From JBBRYW01 sp038253945 (GTDB taxonomy: Bacteria; Actinomycetota; Thermoleophilia; Gaiellales; Gaiellaceae): a stretch of 64,000 nucleotides of DNA. This document shows, in pieces, positions 56,193 to 64,000 of the stretch. A program made the translations under genes and the position numbers. The stretch is from NCBI GenBank assembly GCA_038253945.1, contig JBBSGR010000004.1, positions 62,001 through 126,000 on the forward strand. Direction: 5' to 3'. The notes beneath the pieces were generated by a model. It searched no databases, was not told the DNA's origin, and saw nothing but the letters and a program-made list of their open reading frames with translations. Each line of letters opens with the position of its first letter. Position 1 is the first letter of the stretch.

Positions 56193-58400
56193 CTACGACG
56201 GTGTGACGCGATACGCGTCGAACACCGCGTCCACCTGCCGCAGCGCCGAGAGCAGCGAGCGCAGGTCCTTCACGTCGCCGACCTCGGCCGTGTACCAGTT
56301 CTTCGCGAGCTGGTCCTCGACGGTGCCGCCGTAGGCGACGATGTTCGCCCCATGTTCCGCGAACGTCCGCGCCACGTCCTCGAGTAGGCGCTGCCGATCC
56401 CACGCGACCACGGCGATCTGGACGCGGAAGCTCTGTGAGGCGCCGCCGTTCCAGTCGACCTCCGTGAAGCGCTCGGGGTTCCGCATCAGAGCCTTGACGT
56501 TCGGGCAGTCGACGCGGTGGATCGTGATCCCCTTGCCGAGCGAGATATAGCCCTTGATATCGTCGCCTGGCACCGGGTTGCAGCACTTCGCGAGCCGGAC
56601 GAGGACGTCCTCGACGCCGTGGACGTTGATCCCGAAATTGTCGCTCACCGCGACGTCGCGCGCCTTCGGCGTCTTGAGCGAGATCGCCTCCTCCACCACG
56701 ACCTCGGTGGTCTTCAGGCGCTGCAGGACCTTGTTCACGACCTGGGTGGCCTGGAGCTTTCCCGACCCGAGCGCAACGTAGAAGTCCTCGGCCTTCTTGA
56801 AGCCGGTCTCGCGGATCACCTGCGCCAGCACCGCAGAGCCTGCCAGCTTCCGGTACGGCAGCTTCTGCGCCTTCAGCGCCTGCTCGAGCGCGTCCCTCCC
56901 CTTCTTCTCTGCCTCGCCCCGCGTCTCGCGCGAGAACCACTGCCGGATCTTGTTTCGCGCGCGCGAGGATTCTGCAAGCGAGAGCCAGTCGCGCGAGGGG
57001 CCACGGCCGGACTTGGCGGTCAGGATCTCGACGCGGTCCGAATTTCGCAGCTGGTAATGGAGCGGCACGATGCGCCCGTTCACCTTGGCGCCGACGGTGC
57101 GGTGGCCGACGTCGGTGTGCACGGCGTAGGCGAAGTCGATCGGCGTCGAGCCGGCCGGCAGCGTCTTGACGTCGCCGGTCGGCGTGAACACGTAGACCTC
57201 GTCGTCGAAGACGTCGAGGCGAAAGGTCTTCATGAACTCGCCCGGGTCGGCTTCGTCCTGCTGCCAGTCCATCAGCTGCCGCATCCACGACTGCCACTCG
57301 TTCGAGGCCTGCCTCGCCTTGCCCCCGCGCTTGTACATCCAGTGAGCGGCGAAGCCGAGCTCCGCCGTCTCCTGCATCTCGCGCGTCCGTACCTGGATCT
57401 CGAGCGGTCTGCCCTCCGGGCCGATCACGGTCGTGTGGAGCGACTGGTAGCCGTTCAGTTTCGGGATGGCGATGTAGTCCTTGAAGCGGCCCGGCATCGG
57501 CTTCCACAGCGAATGGATCAGGCCGAGCGCGCCGTAGCAGTCGCGCACGCCCTCGTCACCGGAGCGCCGAACGACCACGCGCATCGCCGTGAGGTCGTAG
57601 ATCTCGTTGAACTCGCGGCCCTTCTTCGCCATCTTGTCGTAGATGGAGTAGAAGTGCTTCGCGCGGCCGGAGATCTCGGCCGGGATGTCGACCTTGTCGA
57701 GCTCGGTCTGCAGCACCCCGCCCGCCTCGGCGACGTGGCGCTCCCGCTCCGCCCGCCGCTCGGTGACCATCGTCTTGATCTCCTCGTACTTGCGGGGGTG
57801 CAGGGTCTGGAACGACAGATCCTCGAGCTGCCACTTGAGCGCGTGGATGCCGAGCCGGTGCGCCAGCGGTGCGTAGACCTCGAGCGTCTCCTTGGATGTC
57901 TGTACCTGCTTCTGCTTGCCCAGGTGCTCGACCGTGCGCATGTTGTGCAGCCGGTCGGCGAGCTTGATCAGGATGACGCGCGGGTCCTGCGCCATCGCGA
58001 TGATCATCTTGCGGTAGTTCTCCGCCTCCGCCTGCTCCCGGCTCGCGAACGTGATTCGGGTCAGCTTCGTAACTCCCTCGACGAGAAAGGCGATCTCCTC
58101 GCCGAACTCGGAGCGGAGATCCTCGATGTCGACCGAGGTGTCCTCGACGACGTCGTGCATGAGCGCGGCGGCAATCGTCTCCTCGTCCTGGCGCAGCCCC
58201 GCGCAGATCTTCGCGACGTTGAAGGGGTGGTGAATGAAGTCCTCGCCCGAGTTGCGGCGCTGTCCTGCGTGAGCGGTGGCCGCGAAACGGAAGGCCTTCG
58301 TCAAAAGCTCGCGGTCGACGCCCTCGTAATAGGACGAGACCTCGTCGATCAACTCATCGACAAGATGATCGTGGCGCCCGCTGGCTTCGACGACTGTCAT
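56193..58400 (-). CDS. relA: Bifunctional (p)ppGpp synthetase/hydrolase RelA/SpoT
   Basis: A 735-aa stringent-response enzyme. HD hydrolase domain (about 30-180) with FIHHPFNVAKI, LMHDVVEDT (intact HDxxED) and LADRLHNMRT; synthetase domain (about 235-345) with YDLTAMRVVV, FKDYIAIPKLNGYQSLHTTV and EIQVRT; TGS domain (about 385-445; VFTPTGDVKTLPAGSTPIDFAY); C-terminal zinc/ACT regions with CCNPVPGDDIKGY. Both activities look intact. ATG 58400 is preferred; the longer frame to 58499 lacks similarity. Between this start and recJ (58401-58635) I see nothing convincing. Confidence 0.95.
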   Translation of the reverse strand: MTVVEASGRHDHLVDELIDEVSSYYEGVDRELLTKAFRFAATAHAGQRRNSGEDFIHHPFNVAKICAGLRQDEETIAAALMHDVVEDTSVDIEDLRSEFGEEIAFLVEGVTKLTRITFASREQAEAENYRKMIIAMAQDPRVILIKLADRLHNMRTVEHLGKQKQVQTSKETLEVYAPLAHRLGIHALKWQLEDLSFQTLHPRKYEEIKTMVTERRAERERHVAEAGGVLQTELDKVDIPAEISGRAKHFYSIYDKMAKKGREFNEIYDLTAMRVVVRRSGDEGVRDCYGALGLIHSLWKPMPGRFKDYIAIPKLNGYQSLHTTVIGPEGRPLEIQVRTREMQETAELGFAAHWMYKRGGKARQASNEWQSWMRQLMDWQQDEADPGEFMKTFRLDVFDDEVYVFTPTGDVKTLPAGSTPIDFAYAVHTDVGHRTVGAKVNGRIVPLHYQLRNSDRVEILTAKSGRGPSRDWLSLAESSRARNKIRQWFSRETRGEAEKKGRDALEQALKAQKLPYRKLAGSAVLAQVIRETGFKKAEDFYVALGSGKLQATQVVNKVLQRLKTTEVVVEEAISLKTPKARDVAVSDNFGINVHGVEDVLVRLAKCCNPVPGDDIKGYISLGKGITIHRVDCPNVKALMRNPERFTEVDWNGGASQSFRVQIAVVAWDRQRLLEDVARTFAEHGANIVAYGGTVEDQLAKNWYTAEVGDVKDLRSLLSALRQVDAVFDAYRVTPS

Positions 58401-58635
58401 GAAGAAAAAGTGTACTCCCGGCCCTCCTCCGCACCAGACCCGCTGGAGGGAGGATCGGCGGCCGGCCCGTCGAATCGCGAGTCCATGCGACGACGACATC
58501 GAGCACGACGCCGGGCGGCACGGCTCGCCTCCCTGCTCCTCACACTCGAGACCTGCGCCCTCGAGTTGCGCTCACCGGTCCGCCCGAGGCTCCGCGCCTC
58601 AATCGGCATCGGGTAGAAACCTGGGCGGTTAGCTG

Positions 58636-60519
58636 TTAGGCCGCTGCGGCGAGCTCCGGCTGCCGCAGAAGCGCGCGAAACGTCTCCGACTCGAGCAGGC
58701 TGCGCCATGCCGGCGTGCTCCCGTCCAAGCCGAGCTCGGCAAAGATCTTGCCGGCCTCGCCGCTCCGGCCATCGACTCCCCGCTTCCACTCGCCTGCCAG
58801 CCACCGACGAAGCTCCTCGTAGCGATCGGGCGTCTCGAAGATCCCCTTCACGACGAGTTGCGGCGCGACGGTTCCGTTCCAGCGGTTCTCCTCCAGTCGG
58901 AAGGCGACGTCGTAGCCAGCGATCGTCCGGAGACTGTCGATCTGAGCGCCTAGTCCGAAGCCGATCGCCCCCACACCCGGCCGCCCGTTCTGGCGCAGGC
59001 GGAACCGCAGGTGCCGGCCGTCCCCCACACGAGCAAGGCCGTCCAGCTCGCAGCCGGTGACGAGCAGGGTGACACCGGGATTGTCAAGGCCGAAGGGCGC
59101 GAGCCGCTGCAACTCCGAGCAGAGAGCCAGGTTCAGCTCACGTGCGGGAACGATCGCGTCGACGACGGTGTCGGGCTGCAGCTCGGCGAAGTCGACCTTC
59201 GACTCCGCGTACCCGGCGAGCGCGGCGGCGAAGTCCGGGACTCGCTCGGGCCGGATCGACAAGCCGGCCGCCGCGCGATGTCCGCCGTAGCGCTCGAGGT
59301 GGCCGGCGCACGCGGTCAGGCCGGCGTGGAGGTCGAAGGCGGGAATGGAGCGGCCCGACCCCTTCCACTGCTCGCCCGCCCCGGCGATCAGCACCACCGG
59401 GCGCGAGAACCGCTCGACCAGCCGAGAGGCGACGATGCCGATCACTCCCTCGTGCCACCCCTCGTCCGCCACGACGTACGCACGGCGTTGGCGCTCGGCC
59501 TCGGGCCAGTCCGCGATCTTGCCGAGCGCTTCTCTGAGCATGCGCTCCTCGACGATCTGCCGCTCGCGGTTCAGCTCCTCGAGCCGGCTCGCGAGCTCCG
59601 AGGCGCGCTCGGCGTCATCGGTGAGAAGAAGCTCCAGGGCGACGGCGGGGTGGCCGAGCCGCCCTGCCGCGTTCAACCGCGGCGCGAGCCGGAAGCCGAC
59701 CGCGCCCGCGTCGAGGGAAGCTCCGTCCACCCGGGAGCAGCGCATGAGAGCGCGCAGGCCGGGCCGTTGCGTGACGGCGAGTGCGCGAAGGCCCGCGATT
59801 GCGAGCGAGCGGTTCTCGCCGACGAGCGGGACCACGTCCGCGATCGTGGCCAGCGCGACGAGATCGAGCTGCCGCCGGACGACCGCGCTCTCGGGACCGA
59901 GGAGAGCCTGGGCGAGCTTGAACGCAACACCCGTCCCGCAGAGCTCGGGAAACGGGTACCTGGAAGGTCGGGTCACGACCAGCGGACACTCCGGCAGGCG
60001 CTCTCCGGGGCGGTGGTGGTCGGTCACGATCACCTCGAGCCCGCGCCGTCGGGCCTCGGCGACCTCTTCGACGGCCGTGATCCCGCAGTCGACGGTGAGG
60101 ACGAGACCGCAGCCCTCCTCGGCGAGCCGCGTCAGCGTGCTTCCACTCAGGCCGTACCCCTCGTCGAACCGGCTCGGTAGATGCCATTCGACGTCGGCGC
60201 CGACCTCACGGAGAACCGCGACTGCGAGCGCGGTCGCACAGATACCGTCGGCGTCGTAGTCGCCGTGGACGCAGATTCGCTTGCGTGCCTCGACGGCACG
60301 CCGGATCGCTGCGCAGGCCGCGTCCATGTCGCCGAGTGAGTACGGGTCGTGGAGAGGCTGCTCGCCTGCGAGGAAGCCGCGGGCGAGTTCCGGATCGGAC
60401 AGACCGCGGCGAAGCAGGACGCTCGCGGTGATCTCGCTCACGTCGAGGGCGCGCGCAAGCTCACCCGCCTCGCGGGGTGAGCACGGATCGATTCGCCAGC
60501 GAGGAGACCGCACGTCCAC
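58636..60519 (-). CDS. recJ: Single-stranded-DNA exonuclease RecJ
   Basis: A 627-aa 5'-3' ssDNA exonuclease of recombination and repair. DHH motifs: HGDYDADGIC (about 84-93), LTVDCGITAVEE, VTDHHRPGERLP (about 164-175), ATIADVVPLVGENR, and LAPRLNAAGRLGHP; the DHHA1 motif GSGRSIPAFDL and GGHRAAAGLS follow. The C-terminal OB-fold and an extra about 60-residue tail complete it. It overlaps nothing; a 67-aa membrane protein precedes it by 30 bp on the same strand. Confidence 0.95.
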   Translation of the reverse strand: MDVRSPRWRIDPCSPREAGELARALDVSEITASVLLRRGLSDPELARGFLAGEQPLHDPYSLGDMDAACAAIRRAVEARKRICVHGDYDADGICATALAVAVLREVGADVEWHLPSRFDEGYGLSGSTLTRLAEEGCGLVLTVDCGITAVEEVAEARRRGLEVIVTDHHRPGERLPECPLVVTRPSRYPFPELCGTGVAFKLAQALLGPESAVVRRQLDLVALATIADVVPLVGENRSLAIAGLRALAVTQRPGLRALMRCSRVDGASLDAGAVGFRLAPRLNAAGRLGHPAVALELLLTDDAERASELASRLEELNRERQIVEERMLREALGKIADWPEAERQRRAYVVADEGWHEGVIGIVASRLVERFSRPVVLIAGAGEQWKGSGRSIPAFDLHAGLTACAGHLERYGGHRAAAGLSIRPERVPDFAAALAGYAESKVDFAELQPDTVVDAIVPARELNLALCSELQRLAPFGLDNPGVTLLVTGCELDGLARVGDGRHLRFRLRQNGRPGVGAIGFGLGAQIDSLRTIAGYDVAFRLEENRWNGTVAPQLVVKGIFETPDRYEELRRWLAGEWKRGVDGRSGEAGKIFAELGLDGSTPAWRSLLESETFRALLRQPELAAAA

Positions 60520-60549
60520 GCACGGTAGGCCGCCTGCCGGACGGCGCTG

Positions 60550-60753
60550 CTAGCGACTGCGGCTTCGGCCGCGCACCTCCTGCAGGATCACTTTCCCCCA
60601 GAGGATGATCATGGCCGCAGCTGCTCCGGCGGTGAGAACGAACACGGGCGCGAGCAGGGCCGCGCGCCCCGGCGAGAGGCCGAACGGCCAGATCGCGAGG
60701 CCGAACGAGACCAGGGTCAAAGCCGTCGACAGCAGCGCGAGCCTCCACGACAT
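60550..60753 (-). CDS. Small two-helix membrane protein
   Basis: A 67-aa protein with two probable membrane helices (ALLSTALTLVSFGLAIWPFG and ALLAPVFVLTAGAAAAMIIL) and a basic tail (EVRGRSRSR). Family not recognised. It lies 30 bp upstream of recJ on the same strand, and 23 bp from the divergent gene at 60777, so it likely shares the recJ transcript. Confidence 0.65.
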   Translation of the reverse strand: MSWRLALLSTALTLVSFGLAIWPFGLSPGRAALLAPVFVLTAGAAAAMIILWGKVILQEVRGRSRSR

Positions 60754-60763
60754 GACGCGAGGC

Positions 60764-60769
60764 TATCTT
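60764..60769 (+). promoter_or_regulatory. -10 box of the 60777 gene (leaderless type)
   Basis: TATCTT, 7 nt before the GTG at 60777. Confidence 0.4.
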
Positions 60770-60776
60770 TGATCAC

Positions 60777-61232
60777 GTGCGTGAGACCCAGTACACGTCG
60801 GGAGAGGACTTCGTCGTCGAGTTCGTCGGCTTTCGCTTTGCCTTCAACGCGCGAGATTTCGAGGAGCGGGTCACCGCGGCGGCCGTGAAGCTGGGCCTCG
60901 TCTCGTCGAGCGAGCTGGACGAGGACGAGATCGCCGATCTCGTCGAGCTCGCGGCGGATGCCCGGATCGAGGAGCCGCGCAGCGCGCTCGGCCGCTACGT
61001 GGTCCGGCACTGGGAGCGCATCTCCCTGATCGGAGAAGAATCGCTCGTCTACTGGCTCCGCAAGCTTGTCTTTCGAGGCGCCTGGCTCGACCAGGCGGTC
61101 AAGGACGGCCGGCTCGAGGTCTCGTGGGACGATCGTACGAGCGAGTTCAGCTACCGGGACCCGCGCGGCGACCGCGCGCTACTGGATCTCGCGCCGGTGC
61201 CGTCCTGGCGTGAGGTTCAGTTCAAGCGCTGA
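60777..61232 (+). CDS. Hypothetical protein
   Basis: A 151-aa soluble acidic protein (TSGEDFVVEFVGFRFAFNAR, SSSELDEDEIADLVELAADA, RYVVRHWERISLIGEESLVY, AWLDQAVKDGRLEVSWDD). No motif I recognise. GTG 60777 follows a TATCTT box by 7 nt. It is divergent from the recJ-linked small protein and convergent with the GNAT gene, 4 bp away. Regular composition and ordered secondary structure support a real gene. Confidence 0.7.
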   Translation: MRETQYTSGEDFVVEFVGFRFAFNARDFEERVTAAAVKLGLVSSSELDEDEIADLVELAADARIEEPRSALGRYVVRHWERISLIGEESLVYWLRKLVFRGAWLDQAVKDGRLEVSWDDRTSEFSYRDPRGDRALLDLAPVPSWREVQFKR

Positions 61233-61236
61233 CCGC

Positions 61237-61659
61237 TTATCTTTCCCGCTCGGGCCAGACGAGGTGCTCGAACGGCCAGCGGTCCTCCACCCACGCCCGC
61301 AGCATTTCTTCGAGGAGCGGGTCGAGTCCCTCCTCCCACGCTTCGCGCCGGACCCACATCCGGACCTCGGCATCCGCCTCGTCCGACGGATACAGGTAGA
61401 CGCATCCGATCACCTGGGACTCGTCGGGCCGTACGACGGTGTACGCGAACGAGCGCCTGAGCTGGAACTCCTTCTGGTGCCAGCCCAGGTCGACGAGGTT
61501 CTGCTCGAGCGTCGTTCCGAGCCATGGATCGGGCTTGCCGCCCGGCGCGACTCGCGCGTGGATCGCGTCGAAGTCCTTCACCACGTCGTTCACGGTGAGC
61601 TGGCGCAGCCGGAAGCGCTCATGCTCGAGGCCGTCCGGGACCTCGAAGTCCTCGGGCAC
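61237..61659 (-). CDS. GNAT-family N-acetyltransferase-like protein
   Basis: A 140-aa protein starting MPEDFEVPDGLEHERFRLRQ, with TVNDVVKDFDAIHARV, RSFAYTVVRPDESQVIGCVYLYPS (the V-x-G-C-x-Y-L strand of GNAT folds), and EVRMWVRREAWEEGLDPLLEEML. The acetyl-CoA loop is poorly conserved, so activity is uncertain. GTG 61659 is preferred; CTG 61677 in a CTGA overlap with the ruvB stop is a possible earlier start. Same strand as ruvB, so co-transcribed. Confidence 0.72.
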   Translation of the reverse strand: MPEDFEVPDGLEHERFRLRQLTVNDVVKDFDAIHARVAPGGKPDPWLGTTLEQNLVDLGWHQKEFQLRRSFAYTVVRPDESQVIGCVYLYPSDEADAEVRMWVRREAWEEGLDPLLEEMLRAWVEDRWPFEHLVWPERER

Positions 61660-61673
61660 GAGCGCGAGGCGCT

Positions 61674-62678
61674 TCAGAAGAGCTGGCCCTCCTCGTCCCG
61701 GGCGCCGACGTGCGCCCGCCCGAGCTTCGTCACGACACGCCCCCGCGGTGTCCGCTGCAGGAAGCCGAGCTTGAGCAGATACGGCTCGTAGACGTCCTCG
61801 ATCGTGTCCGGCTCCTCGCCCAGAGCGACTGCGAGAGTCGACAGTCCGACCGGTCCGCCGTCGAACTTTCCCACGATGGTCTCGAGAAGCTCTCGGTCGG
61901 TCCGCTCCAGGCCGCGCTCGTCGACCTCGTGCAGCGCGAGCGCCTCCCGAGCGACCTCGGTCGTGATCGCTCCGTCGTGGCGAACCTGCGCCACATCCCG
62001 CACGCGGCGCAGGATCCGGTTCGCGACGCGCGGGGTGCCTCGCGAGCGGCAAGCGATCTCGTTCCCGGCCTCATCCGACATCTCGACGCCGAAGATCCGC
62101 GCCGAGCGTCGAACGATCGACGCCAGCTCCTGCGGCTCGTAGTACCCGAGCCTGAACGTCATGCCGAACCGATCCCGGAGCGGCGTCGTCAACAGGCCCG
62201 TCCGGGTCGTCGCGCCGACGAGCGTGAACGGCTCCAGGTCGAGCGTCAAGGTGCGCGCCCCGGGGCCTTGTCCGACCACGATGTCGAGCCGGAAGTCCTC
62301 GAGCGCCGGGTAGAGAATCTCTTCGGCCGAGCGATTGAGGCGGTGAATCTCGTCGATGAAGAGCACGTCACGTGCTTCGAGCGCCGTGAGGATCGCCGCC
62401 AGGTCCTTGCTCTCGAGCGCGGGGCCCGCGACGGTGCGAATCCCGACCCCGAGCTCCTCCCGGAGGATGTAGGCGAGGCTGGTCTTGCCCAGCCCGGGAG
62501 GCCCTACCAGCAGCACGTGGTCGAGCGCATCGCCGCGTGCGCGCGCGGCCTCGAGTGCGATCGAGAGCTGCTCCTTCGTGCGCTCTTGCCCCACGAACTC
62601 GGCGAGCCGGCGCGGCCGCAGCGATTGTTCCAGCTCCTCGCTCCCGTCCTCGAGGACGGGAGCTAGAAGGTCACTCAT
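61674..62678 (-). CDS. ruvB: Holliday junction helicase RuvB
   Basis: A 334-aa AAA+ motor that drives branch migration with RuvA. Motifs: RPRRLAEFVGQERTKEQL (21-38), Walker A GPPGLGKTSLA (58-68), Walker B LFIDEIHRLNR, sensor GATTRTGLLTTPLRDRFG, and the C-terminal winged helix (VGLSTLAVALGEEPDTIEDVYEPYLL). The start overlaps the ruvA stop by 4 nt. Confidence 0.96.
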   Translation of the reverse strand: MSDLLAPVLEDGSEELEQSLRPRRLAEFVGQERTKEQLSIALEAARARGDALDHVLLVGPPGLGKTSLAYILREELGVGIRTVAGPALESKDLAAILTALEARDVLFIDEIHRLNRSAEEILYPALEDFRLDIVVGQGPGARTLTLDLEPFTLVGATTRTGLLTTPLRDRFGMTFRLGYYEPQELASIVRRSARIFGVEMSDEAGNEIACRSRGTPRVANRILRRVRDVAQVRHDGAITTEVAREALALHEVDERGLERTDRELLETIVGKFDGGPVGLSTLAVALGEEPDTIEDVYEPYLLKLGFLQRTPRGRVVTKLGRAHVGARDEEGQLF

Positions 62679-63250
62679 GCCGCCGTCCTCAAGGCTGCTC
62701 GGACGCGTGCCTCAGGTGGAAGCTCAGGATCGACCTGTGCCAGCGCCTGCTCCGCCTCGCCGACCGTATAGCCGAGCTCGACGAGCGCTTCGCGAGCGAC
62801 GAGGTGGCCGGCGCCGTCCGCCAGCGCCCTAGGCTCCGGCGCGACAGCGGCGAAGTCGAGCTTCTCCTTCAGCTCGAGCACGACTCGGTCAGCCGTCTTC
62901 TTGCCGATGCCGGGGATCGCTTGAAAGCGAGCCGTGTCGCCGAAGACGATTGCGCGGCGTAGCTCCTGCGTGGTCGAGCCGGAGACGATCGCGAGCGCGA
63001 CCTTCGGCCCCACACCCGAGACCGAGAGCAGATGCTCGAAGAGTCGCAACTCCTCCATGTCCGCGAAGGCGTAGAGCTGAAGAGCATCCTCACGAACGTG
63101 GAGGTGCGTCTCAACGGTGACCTCACGCCCCTCTCGCGCCGCCCGAAATACCCTCTGCGTCGCGTGCACGAGGTAGCCCACTCCGGCCACGTCGAGCACG
63201 AGCGACTCGTCTTCACGGAGAACGGGCTGGCCCCGGAGGCGGCCGATCAC
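62675..63250 (-). CDS. ruvA: Holliday junction DNA-binding protein RuvA
   Basis: A 191-aa junction-binding protein: N-terminal OB domain (MIGRLRGQPVL then VLDVAGVGYLVHAT), two helix-hairpin-helix units (LLSVSGVGPKVALAIVSG and FQAIPGIGKKTADRVVLEL), and the RuvB-binding C-terminal domain (ALVELGYTVGEAEQAL). GTG 63250 overlaps the ruvC stop by 4 nt; the longer frame to 63289 is rejected because it lies within ruvC. Confidence 0.96.
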   Translation of the reverse strand: MIGRLRGQPVLREDESLVLDVAGVGYLVHATQRVFRAAREGREVTVETHLHVREDALQLYAFADMEELRLFEHLLSVSGVGPKVALAIVSGSTTQELRRAIVFGDTARFQAIPGIGKKTADRVVLELKEKLDFAAVAPEPRALADGAGHLVAREALVELGYTVGEAEQALAQVDPELPPEARVRAALRTAA

Positions 63251-63735
63251 ACCGCCACCCTCTGGAGCGGCGGCTCGAGCGCTCTGCAAATGGCAACGGC
63301 GAGAGCGTCCGAGGCGTGGTTCGTCTCCGGCGGCGCCGGCAGGTCGAGAATCGAGGCGACCATGCGCGCGACCTGCGCCTTGTCAGCGCGCCCGAAGCCG
63401 CAGACCGCCTTCTTCACGCGCGCCGGCGAGTACTCACTGCATGTGATCCCGGCCCGCGCACAGGCGACGAGGACGGCGCCCCGCGCCTGCCCGACCGAGA
63501 GCGCAGTGCGGGCGTCCGCGCCGACGAACGACTCCTCCAGCGCGACCGCCCCCGGCTCGTGGCGCTCGAGCAGGTCGACCAGGCGGTCGAAAATCGTGCA
63601 TAGGCGCTCCTGCAGGGGCTCGCGCGGGCTCGTCGACCAGAGCCCCTGGTCGACAGCGCGCAGGCGACCGTCGTGCTGGAGAATGATGCCGTAACCGCAT
63701 GCAGCCGTACCCGGGTCGATGCCGAGGACCTTCAC
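63247..63735 (-). CDS. ruvC: Holliday junction resolvase RuvC
   Basis: A 162-aa endonuclease. Catalytic acidic residues are seen in VLGIDPGTAACGYGI (Asp7), ALEESFVG (Glu near 67) and ETNHASDALAVAI (Asp near 146-149). GTG 63735 gives the canonical MKVLGIDPGT start; the longer upstream frame is a shadow. First of ruvC-ruvA-ruvB, all joined by 4-nt overlaps. RuvABC in this order is typical of actinobacteria. Confidence 0.96.
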   Translation of the reverse strand: MKVLGIDPGTAACGYGIILQHDGRLRAVDQGLWSTSPREPLQERLCTIFDRLVDLLERHEPGAVALEESFVGADARTALSVGQARGAVLVACARAGITCSEYSPARVKKAVCGFGRADKAQVARMVASILDLPAPPETNHASDALAVAICRALEPPLQRVAV

Positions 63736-63776
63736 GGTGGGACAGTACGCCTCCGTCCGGACATGACTGGCGTTGG

Positions 63777-64000
63777 TTACGGGGTCGTTGGTCGCTCCGC
63801 CCGCTGCTTGAAGCCCTGCAGGAAGCGGGCGACGCGCTCGCCCACGTCCTCCGAGCCCTCGTCGAGGCGTAGCCTGACGCGTGTGGTGTTCTCGTCGAGC
63901 GGCTCGAGCTGAAGCATCCCGACGGCATCGAGAGTCTCGGGTACCGCTGCGCTGCCACCGGAGCCGGCGGCCCACTCGGTCCAGCAGTCGTGCACCTGGC
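63777..64000 (-). CDS. SRPBCC-like protein, C-terminal part (start beyond window)
   Basis: The frame is open to the right edge. Visible 73 residues (HDCWTEWAAGSGGSAAVPET, LDAVGMLQLEPLDENTTRVR, LRLDEGSEDVGERVARFLQG) match the end of START/SRPBCC proteins: beta strands followed by the long C-terminal helix. Such proteins bind hydrophobic ligands or act as coenzyme Q-binding/cyclase-like factors. It sits upstream of ruvC on the same strand with a 41-bp gap. Confidence 0.6.
   Translation of the reverse strand, partial: QVHDCWTEWAAGSGGSAAVPETLDAVGMLQLEPLDENTTRVRLRLDEGSEDVGERVARFLQGFKQRAERPTTP

Noticed and set aside
1..64000. tRNA or rRNA genes, CRISPR arrays, integrases, complete transposons
   Set aside because: Looked for T-loop-like GGTTCRA blocks, regularly spaced repeats with unique spacers, and transposase motifs; none was convincing.

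Overview
The window is about 64 kb of GC-rich, densely coded bacterial chromosome. Gene content fits a deep-branching actinobacterium, possibly Thermoleophilia-like. The evidence is an mraZ-led dcw cluster, a PafB/PafC-type WYL protein, a DPPR-synthase-like UbiA enzyme, a fused SecDF, and many start codons that sit only 6-8 nt after a TANNNT box, as in leaderless actinobacterial mRNAs. The taxonomic guess is inference: no rRNA is present, and I saw no tRNA, CRISPR array, prophage or intact insertion sequence.

Layout. 1-4986 (minus): mraZ-rsmH-ftsL-ftsI-murE, led by a four-box MraZ operator, with a 3x87-bp repeat array just before murE, which runs off the left edge. 5000-7784: a PfkB kinase, then a coupled sigma factor/ogt pair and a secreted M23 peptidase. 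7858-9362: a divergent locus with a 31-codon hydrophobic peptide gene (own promoter, ribosome site and hairpin) facing an HTH-TPR regulator; this looks like a peptide/receptor signalling pair. 9340-11995 (minus): membrane protein, cytosolic subtilase, propeptide-like protein and an unknown. 11998-13367: GH25 lysozyme and a response regulator. 13464-20911 (minus): ubiB-like, a phasin-like gene, secDF, yajC, tgt and queA (protein export and queuosine).

20939-24958: coiled-coil protein, UbiA-type prenyltransferase, histidine kinase/response regulator and a secreted protein. 25007-25023 is a direct repeat suited to an OmpR-type regulator. 25085-32765: cation/proton antiporter, secreted DMFase-C-like protein, 3-hydroxyacyl-CoA dehydrogenase, cupredoxin, aldehyde dehydrogenase and two zinc-ribbon proteins. 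32912-37938: a Zn-cluster protein, a single-chain double-WYL (PafBC-like) regulator, queG, a quinone oxidoreductase and a SufT-like protein. 38002-41985 (minus): a four-gene, 4-nt-overlapping operon of metallophosphoesterase, cyclic 2,3-diphosphoglycerate synthetase, 2-phosphoglycerate kinase and GlpX, which amounts to a complete cDPG route.

42041-47203: a nuclease-like protein, hpt, a coiled-coil M23 peptidase and a ccmI/ccmF/ccmE cytochrome c maturation group whose CcmE carries CxxxY instead of HxxxY. 47311-53133: a small protein, a TIM-barrel protein, a large cyclase-ATPase-TPR regulator and a secreted BNR-type protein. 53260-55438: phosphohexomutase containing a hairpin repeat, thioesterase and GAF protein. 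55440-56180: Phd/PIN toxin-antitoxin pair under a 39-bp palindrome. 56193-63735: relA/spoT, recJ, small proteins, and ruvC-ruvA-ruvB with a GNAT gene. 63777-64000 is a partial SRPBCC-like gene.

Three genes (HTH-TPR regulator, hpt, PIN toxin) have no ATG/GTG/TTG in position and appear to start at CTG, two of them in a CTGA stop/start overlap. All functions are read from motifs by eye; no searches were run.
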